From Cloeon dipterum (taxonomy: Eukaryota; Arthropoda; Insecta; Ephemeroptera; Baetidae): a stretch of 64,000 nt of DNA. Every line of letters starts with the position of its first letter. Position 1 is the first letter of the stretch. The notes under the pieces were generated by a model. That model was not told where the DNA came from. It did not search any database and saw nothing but the letters and a program-made list of their open reading frames with translations. The stretch spans positions 18,283,883 to 18,347,882 of the forward strand of contig NC_088789.1 of the NCBI RefSeq assembly GCF_949628265.1, written 5' to 3'. Made by a program: the position numbers and the translations under genes. Positions 54,815 through 64,000 of the stretch are shown here, piece after piece.

Positions 54815-55629
54815 GTAGCTGTCACGCGAGCGTACATCAACCGTAAATTATGTTTGTCTCGCTGCACAGCAAAACAATTTACGCTCCACGAACTTCTGCT
54901 TATTTATCGAGGATTCGCTCTCTTCCGTGTTTGGGATGAAAATTGCCTCTAATTCTTGTATTACGCCGAAAATCAGCAGTCCTATGAAGTATTTTTAAAA
55001 TATGATGTTAACTTATGTGTAAAGCTTTTTTTAGAGAACGTGACATGAATTTTTAATTTTAGATTTATGCATTATGTGTGCAAAAGTATCACAGACTGAT
55101 AAACATCGTTCGGAATTTTACGAAACATATACCTTTTTACTGCTTTTTCTCTGGTCAAATTTCTTAAATTCGAATAAATCTTTTGATATCAATGCAAATG
55201 AAGAAGAAAAAATTTAAAAACTAGAGGTAAAAATAAAAATAATTATTGTTTTTTTTTCTTTGGATAAGAGTTCCCTCTGCCCCCATTGACTAATCCATAG
55301 AAGCAACTGATATAATATGCTAATCATGCAATTATTATTACAGATGATAAATAATTTTAAAATTTTAATTTCTGACTTTTTCATTTTTGTTTGTGTATTT
55401 TTTTTGTAAATTTCTTGTGCAAATTGGTTTCTAGTATTTTGTAAAACTAATTTGTATTTGAATGGAGTAAATAATTAAATAGAATTATATAACAAATTAT
55501 ATTGTTATACGTGAAAAAGAAAATTTCATTTTTCACCTCTTCGATTTCACACATTTATAAAATTTGGAAAATAAAATCAAACTTATCAGTATACCCAATA
55601 CATAATTTTAGGTGTCTGATAAGCAGCAA
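54815..55629. other. AT-rich spacer
   Basis: Strongly AT-rich DNA between the channel-like remnant and the tandem repeat. I see no open frame, RNA gene or repeat worth reporting. Confidence 0.5.
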
Positions 55630-56241
55630 CCGAACTCTATATTTATATTGAGTTAGGTCGCTGCACCTCTTGGGTATCTTTCAGGTACAGCAGAGGTACA
55701 AGAGGGGCTCGTACGCGGGGGTCGGTTTTAAGTATAAACCTCTTTGAGACCTGCAGAGTACCTGTTTTGGTTCAGGTATCAATGAGGTGTGATATTACAC
55801 CTTAGTCACACCTTTTTATAGGTGGTAATATGTAATATGCTGAATATAGAACCAACCTGCTTTCATACCTGTTTCCTACCATCTGTACCAGGTAGGTGTG
55901 GTTCAGGTATGAACGAGGTGTACAAAATACCTTATTCAAACCTTTTTATACCTGGTATTGTGTCTGTAGGCTCAACATAGAAAATACTTCTTAGAGACCT
56001 GTATTCCATTTTTTGTACCAAGTTAGTGTGATTCAGGTATAAATAAGGTGTATAAATTACCTTATCCATACCTTTTTATACCTAGTATTGTTTCCGTGGC
56101 CTCCGGTAGCCTCAATATAGAATAAACATCTTTGAGAGCTGCAAGTTACCTTCTTTCCACCATATCTGTACCAAATGTAGGATTGGTTCAGGTGTCAACG
56201 AGGTGTATAAAATAATACCTTGTATCCACTCTTTTTTAATA
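55630..56241. repeat. Degenerate tandem repeat, unit about 130 bp, rich in AGGT/ACCT inverted pairs
   Basis: Unit starts can be aligned on TTCAGGT at 55680, 55771, 55902, 56032 and 56187, giving spacings of 91, 131, 130 and 155 bp; the last copy is partial. Each later unit runs TTCAGGTRT, a GAGGTGT or AAGGTGT block, a nearby ACACCT or TACCTT block, CTTTTTATACCT or a close variant, an AT-rich stretch naming 'caacatagaa/tcaatataga', then an ACCTG and TGTACCA block. The AGGT and ACCT blocks are inverted partners, so every unit could fold into small hairpins. The left edge (55630-55657) is itself an imperfect palindrome around AACTC/GAGTT. Copies differ at many positions, so the array is old or under little constraint. 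It may be a satellite or the repetitive interior of a non-autonomous DNA transposon. Confidence 0.75.
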
Positions 56242-56422
56242 CCTGGCCCAGTCGGCCACCATTTTTTGGTTTTTGGAAGGCCGGTTACAAATTGCCAGTA
56301 ATTTTGCCCAGTTTTGACAGCCGGCAGCACCAATGTGATGGATTGTTCAAAGAACCATTTTTTAAATTTATGTCGCTAATGAGGATTAAAAATTTTAAAT
56401 AAATGAAATTAATGTTAACAAA

Positions 56423-56500
56423 CGCCTTAAGGCCGACAATTCTCGCTTTATAGCTTAAACGAGTGTTGGCCATAAAGCGAGAATTGTAGGCAATAAGGTG
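56423..56500. repeat. Strong hairpin (inverted repeat) beside the tandem array
   Basis: A 16-bp arm at 56436-56451 (ACAATTCTCGCTTTAT) has an exact inverted copy at 56472-56487, separated by 20 bp. Pairing continues imperfectly outward to roughly 56423 and 56500 (CCTTA against TAAGG), giving about 31 bp per arm. A degenerate direct copy of the outer arm follows (gacaataggccataaggcgg, 56513-56532). The structure could be the end of a miniature inverted-repeat element or a folded RNA. No target-site duplication was recognised. Confidence 0.7.
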
Positions 56501-56532
56501 GTTTGTAATGTAGACAATAGGCCATAAGGCGG

Positions 56533-57800
56533 CTAAACCAAATACTGAAGATAATGCTCAATCGTCAAAATGTGTACGTGATATTAATGAAAAATTGGTA
56601 TGGCTCTTTTGTTCAAAATTAATTTCAACTTATCCTGTAGCAAAAGTTAAAACTACAAAATTGATGTAATTGCCATAATGAATGCCAAGTGTGCCAAGTC
56701 ATTCTGTGCGTCACATTTGAAATTGCTTTTTATTTCATTTTTTGATTTGAGGTACCATTACATGCATTGCATCTTGTGCTCCGTCACAGCCAGCATTGCA
56801 TAATCAATCTTTTTAGCCAGCACTACATACGAGCAACTCTTCATTAGAAGCATGAGCCTGAGGGAAAATGGTTCGATGCAAGTTTATTCACGCTTGTGCA
56901 TACATGTACAAATGGAAGGTGAAAGACATATGGGTCACCTGAAGGCAAACAAGCACCGAGTTCAAAGATCTTTTGCGTAATGCTTCGCGAGAAGTCCAAG
57001 AATCACCAGGATAGTAATGACAAACATCAAGAGTAATTAGAAACTCTGGGTTTGAGAGATTAAAAACAGAATATTTTTCTTCGAAAATAAAAGCAACTTG
57101 ATCTATATTTACAAAGGCTATCGGCTGTTTGAGAAAATAAATTTAAATGTTTTGACCCAAAAATATCTACTAATTATTCATAAATATTAAGTTCCATCAT
57201 TACGCTCCCAGATTTGCTATATAAACTAGAGGGCATTAATAAATAAAATATTACTGCACATTTAGGGCGCTTTACTTGAAATTAACAGAAATTTCTAGTG
57301 ATTAACATCAAGGTGAAGATTGTGTTTACAATAACACATACATTATGAAGCTGACGTAAACTTTAAATCAGTAAATCTACGCAAACGAGCATGCTAGAAA
57401 TTTCCATTTTCGCCCGGCGCATGTGCCAGTTATGAGAGAGAACAAAATAATCATTTGCAACACAATAGGTGGCAAAAATTTCGCTTTCATGAATTCCATG
57501 AAATAATGTACACCGGACGAAATTAGAATTGCATCGCAGCATGAATATGTATCAACAACGGCAGATCCGTCTACAGCTGACGGCAATTGCTTTTTAATTA
57601 AAGGTCAGCCGGCGTTGCACGGCAGAGCGAATGATAATTGTGCTCGTCTCGGCGTATTCGTGCGTCGTCATTCGCATTAGGCACCAAGGGCAGGCGGTGC
57701 ACAAAGCATGGACACAAAACACACACGCGCATCTATATCCCCCTTCGGCTACCATGAAAAATTATTCTCCCAGTTTCCTGGCAATTAATTAGCCATCTCC
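56533..57800. other. Spacer upstream of the OBP cluster
   Basis: No gene recognised. The first 800 bp are AT-rich. From about 57.6 kb the sequence becomes GC-richer and leads into the promoter of the first OBP gene, where regulatory sites for that gene would be expected. Confidence 0.4.
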
Positions 57801-57803
57801 GAG

Positions 57804-57810
57804 TATTTAA
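57804..57810 (+). promoter_or_regulatory. TATA-like box of OBP gene 1
   Basis: TATTTAA lies 47 bp before the ATG at 57851. A transcription start about 30 bp downstream would leave a 5' leader of roughly 15-20 bases. The position fits a focused insect promoter, but the box is a variant of the consensus. Confidence 0.5.
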
Positions 57811-57850
57811 GCCTTGCTCGGCTCTGCAGAGAGCACACTTGTTCCCCAAG

Positions 57851-59237
57851 ATGAACACGCTCTACGTTTCGCTGGCTCTTGTGTTCGCGGTGGCAGCCGT
57901 CTACGGCCACCCCCAGGAGCCGCAGTCAAGGGAGGTAAGTCGCAACAGATGCATCCCTCTTTCGCGTCAAACAAGATTTCTTCTTAAATTTTTTTATTAA
58001 AATCCAGACATACCGCAATCTAAACCCTTTTACGGTTGCTTTTTGGGAATCACGAGACTAATTTTTCAATGGAATAATATTTAAGTGAAATTTTTCTATT
58101 CTATATTACAAACTTTTATTTGAATCTTGAGTTTAGAAAGAGTCGACAATCACAGATTTTACCACTTTAGAAGCAGAATCGAAGAATTCCCATTTTTCGT
58201 GAAATCTTTTTTGCCAGCAAAAATTAGTCCATTTACCAAAAAGCGTTTAAATCCTCTTCCTTCTCTAATGTGCTTTATTTCATTCATCTCATCCATTTCA
58301 TTAATAGCGTTTTCGACACTTGCGAACCGCCTTTGACACAATAAAGCGGAAGGTATATTTTATGTTTTACACAAATAGCTTTAAATTAATCACACATAAT
58401 GTTAAAACTTTTAATATGTAAATTCCTGTCTAGGCAACTATCAGGATTCTGAGAAACACTCAGGAGGTTGTCAAAAAGCTGTGCGCCGAGCAAACGCATG
58501 TCAAAGAGGGTAGGGGAGCTAAGTGGAAATCGTACAATATATTTGAATAATCCCTTTCTTTCAGCGGAAGTGGAGCGGCTGAAAAATGGCGATTTTGAAA
58601 ACCACGAAAAGGAGACGATGGTAGAAAACTCGAAAATTATAGTATGCGCAGGTTGACAATGTTTCTATTTCTTTCAGTGCTACGTCAACTGCTACATCAG
58701 CGGTCTGGGAGTGGTGAGTACCAAATGCTTTTGTCTCCAAACGAACACTATTCACGCTCTGCGCGTGGCAGCAATTAAACTCTATTCACATGCTGAAAAT
58801 GCAAAGCAGGCCCCATTCATTCCATTTTTGCTCCCAAAGCTCGTTTTATACTGACTAGCTGATAAATATTCCTCATTTTTAGATGAAGGATGGTGTTCTT
58901 CTGGTCAAGGAAATGAAGGAAGCGGTTAGCAACCTGATGGCACCTGAGCAGGCGGCGCGGGCTATCGATGCCATGGAAAAGTGCAGCGAACCAAGTATGC
59001 GACTGAAACACTAGAAAAAAGCGTTTATTAACTGACACTTTGCTCTTTTTCATTTCAGCTGGCGAAAATGAGTGCGAAAAGGCATTCGAACTGGCTAAAT
59101 GCTTCAAAACCAGTGATGGGGAAGTGAGTAGCAATGATCGTTGAATTAATGGCTCATTTTAAGATCAATTTTGCAAAATATTATTACAGATCGCTAGGAA
59201 GCTGTTCTATCCTTCTAAGGAAGATGGAGCTAAGTGA
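57851..59237 (+). CDS. Odorant-binding protein (PBP/GOBP family), OBP gene 1
   Basis: Predicted secreted carrier of small hydrophobic molecules. Exons: 57851-57934, 58434-58509, 58565-58620, 58678-58713, 58883-58994, 59059-59123, 59190-59237, giving 158 residues and a TGA stop. Residues 1-19 (MNTLYVSLALVFAVAAVYG) form a signal peptide. Six cysteines follow the classical pattern C1-X27-C2-X3-C3-X40-C4-X8-C5-X8-C6: C1 in VKKLCAEQ, C2 and C3 in CYVNC, C4 in MEKCSE, C5 in NECEKA, C6 in AKCFKT. The fold is expected to be six helices with three disulphides. For exon 3 I chose the donor at 58621 (ATG/GTAGAA) over 58642, because it gives a 57-bp intron and the same C1-C2 spacing as the next gene; the other choice adds seven residues. 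Intron 1 is 499 bp, much longer than the rest. AATAAA at 59324-59329. It is the most divergent of the five. The ligand and tissue cannot be told from sequence. Confidence 0.9.
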
Positions 59238-59963
59238 GAGGATTTCGCAGACAGCGTGAGGCTGACAAGAAATCAGCATTTTACTACAGTTTGAAAGCAA
59301 TCTTATGTGATTTAGATTTAATTAATAAATAATAACATTCGACCAAATGACTTCCGTCTTTTATTCTCATGCTTTCCCATCTTTGGATGAAAAATTATAA
59401 AGGTGACAGGAATATGTTAAAAAGAATTATTAAAATAAATTCATGGCTTCTATTTTTGTCAAACAAATTGTGTAAAATAAATTAAGATTACAATAATTAT
59501 TTGTAAGGCCCCCGTGAGTGCACAATTAGCACCGTTTATAAATAGAAAATAGCTATATCAATCACAATCAGGTAGCCCAATAGCTTCTAAATAATTGCAT
59601 TCTTTCCATAAATAAATTTCAAATTTCAGTTCAAATCAATGACATACGACATACACGTCTTTTAAGTTTTAAAAATTATTTTGTCAAAATTTAAAATCTC
59701 TTTTAATGAATTTCTTAATTAATAGTGTTTTGATCACGTGATGGTGAACTTTTTCTTATTTGTAGATCATGGTCACATATGTAAATACATATTTCCTGCC
59801 ACATATAACTATATCATGGAATTCAAAATTGCCAACGGCTCAAAATTGCCAGAAATTTCCACATCCGTGGTAATTTGCACACACTGAACAATGCTCTCAC
59901 AATCAGCAAGGGCATTTTGACACATTACTTTCCGAAACTAACCATGCAGGTATTGATGGTCGC
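59238..59963. other. Spacer between OBP genes 1 and 2
   Basis: Holds the 3' end of gene 1 (poly(A) signal at 59324) and AT-rich DNA. A short direct repeat, CAAAATTGCCA, occurs twice near 59823-59851. No other gene is seen. Confidence 0.5.
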
Positions 59964-59970
59964 TATAAAA
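59964..59970 (+). promoter_or_regulatory. TATA box of OBP gene 2
   Basis: A canonical TATAAAA, 58 bp before the ATG at 60022. An initiator-like TCAGTC lies at 59982-59987 and a TCACTT at 59994-59999; the second is at the more usual distance of about 30 bp. Confidence 0.7.
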
Positions 59971-60021
59971 GCGAGACTGCATCAGTCTCGCGTTCACTTT
60001 TCAGGCACCAAAAACGTTGAA

Positions 60022-60726
60022 ATGGTATCTGCAGGCACGACGCTCGCCAGACTGTTCTTTCTCTTCCTAATTTTACATTCTCAGGTGACTTTGTTCATGT
60101 TGCAATTTGAAACTATGGCTCAGATTTCAGGATGTAGATGGAAAGCATTCAAAGAAACCTTGGGAATATTTCAAGAAGTGCATGAAAGAACTGAACATGA
60201 AAGGCCCAGGTCAGATTTACGTAAATTTTGAAAAATCTTTAAAGTGCCTTTATTTCTAATCTGACAGCGGACGTTGCTGATTTACTGGACAAGCAATCTG
60301 ATTTGAGCGATACAAGCAAGGTATCACTTCCTTTTTCTCAATTTTTTGTTATGATATTTACAGATATCAACTCAATTTGTAGTGTTTTATCAAGTGCATC
60401 GCAGAAAAAATGGAGATTGTAAAATTAAATTACGCGAAGCAGAGCACGTCTTAAAATTAATGAGATATTTCAGTTTTCAGACAACGCATTGGTCGAGAGT
60501 AAGGTTTTGGAGTGGATTGAAGAATCTAAAAATAAAAACGAGACCGTCGCTGAAGTTGAGTCAAAGATTTACGAAACTTGCAAAGGGATATGTGAGAATA
60601 TGATTTTTTGCAAACAAATAGGTCACATTTTAACTTGTTTTTTTAGCGGAGACCAATGAGTGTGAAACTGCAGCGAAAATGTTCCGGTGCGGCATGAAGG
60701 TCGCGGCTGAAAATGGGTTACATTAG
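60022..60726 (+). CDS. Odorant-binding protein, OBP gene 2
   Basis: Exons: 60022-60084, 60131-60209, 60268-60320, 60383-60418, 60474-60591, 60647-60726; 142 residues, stop TAG. The N-terminus (MVSAGTTLARLFFLFLILHS) is a signal peptide ending near the exon 1 boundary. The mature protein follows C1-X27-C2-X3-C3-X42-C4-X8-C5-X8-C6, with C1 in YFKKCMKE, C2/C3 in CFIKC, C4 in YETCKG, C5 in NECETA and C6 in FRCGM. This is a textbook classical OBP. Introns are 46-62 bp. The exon plan and phases match gene 1, but the small last exon is fused or absent, so the protein ends in the C5-C6 exon (stop after ENGLH). Poly(A) signal candidate AATAAA at 60929. Likely an extracellular ligand carrier; specificity unknown. 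Confidence 0.9.
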
Positions 60727-61416
60727 ACTGTCCAGCAAAACAAGAAAATACACATTGATGACTTATTGGTCAGATCGTATTACAATGCTAACGCTTCCAT
60801 TTTAATTAAACAGAGGAAACCTAGTTCAGCTGTTTTCATTTAATTTCACCATTATTTTAAAACAATCCAGGCAGAGGTATTGGAATAACAGGGATGAGAA
60901 TATCACAAAATTATGTACGTTTTTGTTCAATAAAATAATTTTTAGATTCACAAGCTAAAACTAGTTGACATACGTTTTTTAACTCTACTGAGGAATCCTA
61001 AAACAAGGTCCTTTTCATATTGAATTAAAATTCCGGACATTTTCCTCAAAGCTTAACGTCGTTACAACGCTCATCTAGTTTCGGATTCTATATTATTAGA
61101 AATTTCTCAGATAGCCCCTACAACGGTTTATAATGTTGCACGATACAAGTTTTTTTTTTATTTAACAATATTCCATGAATATGTGACTCAAATTTAGACG
61201 AAACACAGTTATTATCCATGTACATCATTCAAATTCCGTTGTGCTTTTGTGCCAGATATGAATGACAAAGCTATTAGGAGGAATGAATAGAAAAAGAGCT
61301 ATAAGCGCAGTAAAAATATTTTTACTCTCAAAGCGGATGTCAGCCATTCAGAAAATCCATCATTTGCCACAAACACGCGAAGCTTCTAATCTCACATTGA
61401 GTTCTGCACAAGCAAG
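60727..61416. other. Spacer between OBP genes 2 and 3
   Basis: AT-rich. It contains the gene 2 poly(A) signal and, at 61299-61306, a CTATAAGC that may be the TATA box of gene 3, about 117 bp before its ATG. No other gene is seen. Confidence 0.45.
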
Positions 61417-62202
61417 ATGCATAGGTGGGCTTCGCTCTTCGGATTTTTAGTTCTCTGTACAGCGATCCAGGTATTAGTGCACATTTTAATATAATCAATC
61501 ATTTTAAGGAATAACATGATTCTCAGGGCAAGGCTGTTGATGAGAAATGGCAGAAATTGGGAGAAAAATATCGCAAGGAATGCACTGCTGAACTGGAGGT
61601 TCCTCCAGGCAAGCATTGAATTATTAAAAAATATATGTCTTATCAATTTTTGCCATAAAAGATGAAGTGATTACGCCGAATGACACCATGGCAAAGACAA
61701 AATTGGAAGAGTTTACACCAAAGCAAAGGGTATTGCGATTAAATTAGAAGAATAGCAATTTCTTATAATAGTGTATCATTGGATTATAGTGTCTCATCAA
61801 ATGCGTTGCTGAAAAGTTCACAGGAGTTGTAATAATGTGCTTGAATTTTTTGACGAATCTAAAATTTTAACCATCGTAGAGTTTTGACGATTTGGATGAA
61901 TATAACAAGAAGAGTCATGAGCTACTCGAAGAATTTTCGGATGGTCTTCCGAAAAAGAAATTGGACACTTACAGGGAGGCCATTGAAAAGTGCAAAGGCA
62001 CAAGTAAATAACGTCGATAATTTGAACAACATTAAACAAAGTTTTATCTCACGTAGGAGGAGCAAACAATTGCGACTCAGTGGTTCTCATTCATCTGTGT
62101 GAAAAAGCGATAATTTCGAAAGTATTATTGAAAAAATGTGCGTTATATTTAAATAAATTTTCTGATTATTTTCAGTACGATTTCAGCTCGGACGAAGACT
62201 AG
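61417..62202 (+). CDS. Odorant-binding protein, OBP gene 3
   Basis: Exons: 61417-61470, 61527-61608, 61662-61729, 61790-61828, 61880-62003, 62057-62121, 62176-62202; 152 residues, stop TAG. Signal peptide MHRWASLFGFLVLCTAIQ. Cysteines: C1 (YRKECTAE)-X31-C2-X3-C3 (CLIKC)-X45-C4 (IEKCKG)-X8-C5 (ANNCDS)-X8-C6 (HLCEK). The tail is acidic (YDFSSDED). Intron 2 begins GC rather than GT (CCAG/GCAAGC); a GC-AG intron is required to keep the frame. The exon 4 donor at 61829 (GTAATA) was preferred over 61826 (GTTGTA) and gives a 39-bp exon, as in genes 4 and 5. Exons 3-6 (68, 39, 124 and 65 bp) have exactly the same lengths as in gene 4, so the two are close tandem duplicates. AATAAA at 62288-62293. Confidence 0.87.
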
Positions 62203-62436
62203 AACACATTTCAAACTACTAAAATTCTGTCAAAATATTTCTCATTTGAAATAATTCTTCTGTATATTATGTTTCTAATTGGCCAGCAATAAATAGAAAT
62301 ATATATAAAAATTGTGACCTTAATATTCAGTTTCCTTTATTTATTCGCTGATATAATAGCGGAAGTTGAGGTCTCTAAATTGGCGTGCACAAACAAACGT
62401 TATTCACATTGTGAATGCACTGTTCCCGCGAGCAAC

Positions 62437-63213
62437 ATGTATCCATCGGCAGCTTTTGCGCTTCTCCTTTCTGTATTGTTCGTTGCTCAAGCGGTAACCT
62501 GCTCAGATTATTTTAATTTAGTAAAACAAAAATCTTGTTAATAAATATCGGTCAAAGGACAAAGCTGATTGGCACAAACAACTGGCTGCACATCGTGAAA
62601 CTTGCATCACAGAAATGAAGCTGGACAAAGGTATGAATCCTTGAATTTTTGCAGATTCTCTTTTGAAGATGGAATTTCCAGACACCCTGAAAACCTTCAA
62701 AGAAATCAGGCATTTTAATACGCTTGAAGAATTCCCTGAAATCGATAGGGTGCGTTTAGTACAAAGAAATTATTATTTTCATTAAAATATTATTGGCTGT
62801 TTAGTGTTTGATGAAGTGCATCATTGAGAAAGAGGTCGACCAGGTAAGAAAAATGATGCAGCATTAATTATCCCAATCCAATAAGTTTTCAGAGCATGGA
62901 TGATATTGACAAATTCATGGAGAAGAGGATTCAATTTGCAGCAAACATGGCTGAAAAGTTGCCATCTGATAAGCAACAGGCTTTTCTACAGTCAATGGAA
63001 ACTTGCAAAAGTCTTCGTTAGTAAAAATACTAAATCGGCTGTGCGATATAATTTAACTCTGGTAAAATTTATTATAGGAGGAGCAAACAATTGCGACACG
63101 GTTATTCTGTTCTTTTTGTGCAAGAAAGAAAATTACCATAAAGTAAGAGAAGAAATAAATTATTTTTCATTTTCTAATTTTAAATATTATTGTTTCAGCT
63201 CAAACATGCATGA
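62437..63213 (+). CDS. Odorant-binding protein, OBP gene 4
   Basis: Exons: 62437-62493, 62558-62630, 62682-62749, 62805-62843, 62893-63016, 63078-63142, 63199-63213; 146 residues, stop TGA. Signal peptide MYPSAAFALLLSVLFVAQA. The mature chain starts DKADWHKQLAAH. Cysteines: C1 (HRETCITE)-X31-C2-X3-C3 (CLMKC)-X45-C4 (METCKS)-X8-C5 (ANNCDT)-X8-C6 (FLCKK), the same spacing as gene 3. The last exon codes only LKHA. For exon 3 the acceptor at 62681 was chosen because the earlier AG would leave a 24-bp intron. A TATAATA at about 62352 is a possible TATA box. AATAAA at 63246-63251. The start of exon 6 is identical to that of gene 3 over 23 bp including the acceptor. Confidence 0.87.
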
Positions 63214-63447
63214 TTTTTTTCCCAATGTGAATGTCCACATTAAATAATAAAAATTTCCAAGGTTGAACATTTGAAATTCGTGTTTTTTCTGCTACGCATT
63301 AAAATTTATCATAATATAGCAGGATGTAAAATTTGCCCGTGAATTTGTTTGCTTAAAAATTCCGAAAGTGCTCAAAGTAGTATAACAACTTAATGGTGTA
63401 TTCAAATGAAAATTGTGGTTGGGTTGGCTTGGTTGCATGCGACATAA

Positions 63448-63456
63448 TATATAAAA
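63448..63456 (+). promoter_or_regulatory. TATA box and initiator of OBP gene 5
   Basis: TATATAAAA is followed by an initiator match TCATTT at 63480-63485, whose A (63482) is about 32 bp downstream of the TATA core. That is the expected spacing for a focused promoter and predicts a 5' leader of about 25 bases before the ATG at 63507. Confidence 0.75.
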
Positions 63457-63506
63457 GCGCAAAAATAGGGAAAACCACATCATTTTGTTTCTTCTGCGCC
63501 AGCGAC

Positions 63507-64000
63507 ATGTTGTCCTCTGTTGCACTACTTGTCGCCGCAGCTATTCTGCTTAGCTCTTCTCTTGGAGAAGTACAGTACATATACCATCTTAAAAATAGCG
63601 TCTTATTTAATATCCATGCTAGGCTAAAACGAAAGCTGAATGGGAGAAGATCGAGGAGATGGCAATGACAACATGCATCAAGGAACTAAACCTGGATAAG
63701 GGTGCGTTGAATGATTTGGCTTATGTATTTTTTGTTGTGTCACATCGCAGTTTAAATAGAACTCGGACCGAACTTCAATTATGACAGCCTAGACAACTAC
63801 ACGAAAGTAGAGCAAGTGCCTCTGAACATCCGAGTGAGTTCTTAGTATTTTTCCTGAATAAAATCTTAATTTTAATTTCTTAACTAGTGCTTATTCAAAT
63901 GTAGCGAGGAGAAATTTACTGGACAGGTAATACAATCAATTTGTTCTCAACAATATAAAATCAAGGTTGCCAAAATTTTTAAAACATTATCACTTTGCAG
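63507..64000 (+). CDS. Odorant-binding protein, OBP gene 5 (cut by the window end)
   Basis: Exons seen: 63507-63569, 63623-63701, 63760-63833, 63888-63926. The next acceptor (CAG) falls exactly at 63998-64000, so the C4 exon starts at the first base outside. The 97 residues visible comprise a signal peptide (MLSSVALLVAAAILLSSSLG), a C1 exon (KAEWEKIEEMAMTTCIKEL), a linker exon and the C2-X3-C3 exon CLFKCSEEKFTGQ. C1-C2 spacing is X33. Phases 0, 1, 0, 0 match the other four genes. For exon 3 the acceptor at 63759 was used, because the earlier one at 63750 gives an immediate stop. Its C2/C3 exon shares the EKFTG motif with gene 3. C4-C6 must lie beyond the window, so a full-length gene is likely but not shown. 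Confidence 0.85.

Noticed and set aside
56112..56333. 73-codon minus-strand frame at the end of the tandem repeat
   Set aside because: It runs through the last repeat units and has no recognisable domain; treated as a by-product of the repeat.
58621..58641. Alternative longer exon 3 of OBP gene 1 (donor at 58642)
   Set aside because: It would leave a 36-bp intron and a C1-C2 spacing of 34, against 27 in gene 2; the donor at 58621 fits better.

Overview
The window looks like nuclear DNA from an arthropod, most likely an insect. It is AT-rich and gene-poor. It has GT-AG introns of about 46-74 bp, TATA/initiator promoters, AATAAA poly(A) signals, and a tandem cluster of classical six-cysteine odorant-binding proteins (OBPs, PBP/GOBP family, an insect family). 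The compact introns and the tandem OBP array would suit a small-genome lineage with OBP expansion (mayflies such as Cloeon are one possibility). That assignment is inference, not read from the sequence.

Layout. 1-33.4 kb: almost no recognisable coding sequence. The only stretch I would offer as an exon is a 143-bp minus-strand candidate at 5776-5918. It is flanked by good splice signals, so part of this 'desert' may be intron of a large minus-strand gene. A GC-rich island at about 20.2-21.1 kb carries a (CT)31 microsatellite. 33.4-34.2 kb: a decayed trypsin-like serine protease with a frameshift, in-frame stops and all three catalytic-triad positions lost. 34.2-54.5 kb: mostly non-coding, with alternating AT-rich and GC-richer blocks. 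54.5-54.8 kb: a reading frame interrupted by one stop, whose first part resembles the extracellular palm segment of pickpocket (DEG/ENaC) channels; probably a gene remnant. 55.6-56.5 kb: a degenerate tandem repeat of about 130 bp rich in AGGT/ACCT inverted pairs, followed by a strong hairpin.

57.8-64 kb: the gene-dense part. Five OBP genes lie head-to-tail on the plus strand; the fifth is cut by the window end. I rebuilt each from splice signals. All share one plan: a signal-peptide exon (phase 0), a C1 exon (ending phase 1), a short linker exon (phase 0), a tiny 36-39 bp exon carrying the C2-X3-C3 motif (phase 0), a C4 exon (phase 1) and a C5-X8-C6 exon, with a small last exon in genes 1, 3 and 4. 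Genes 3 and 4 also share identical exon sizes for exons 3-6 and an identical 23-bp block, pointing to recent duplication or gene conversion. The products are predicted to be small secreted carriers of hydrophobic ligands.
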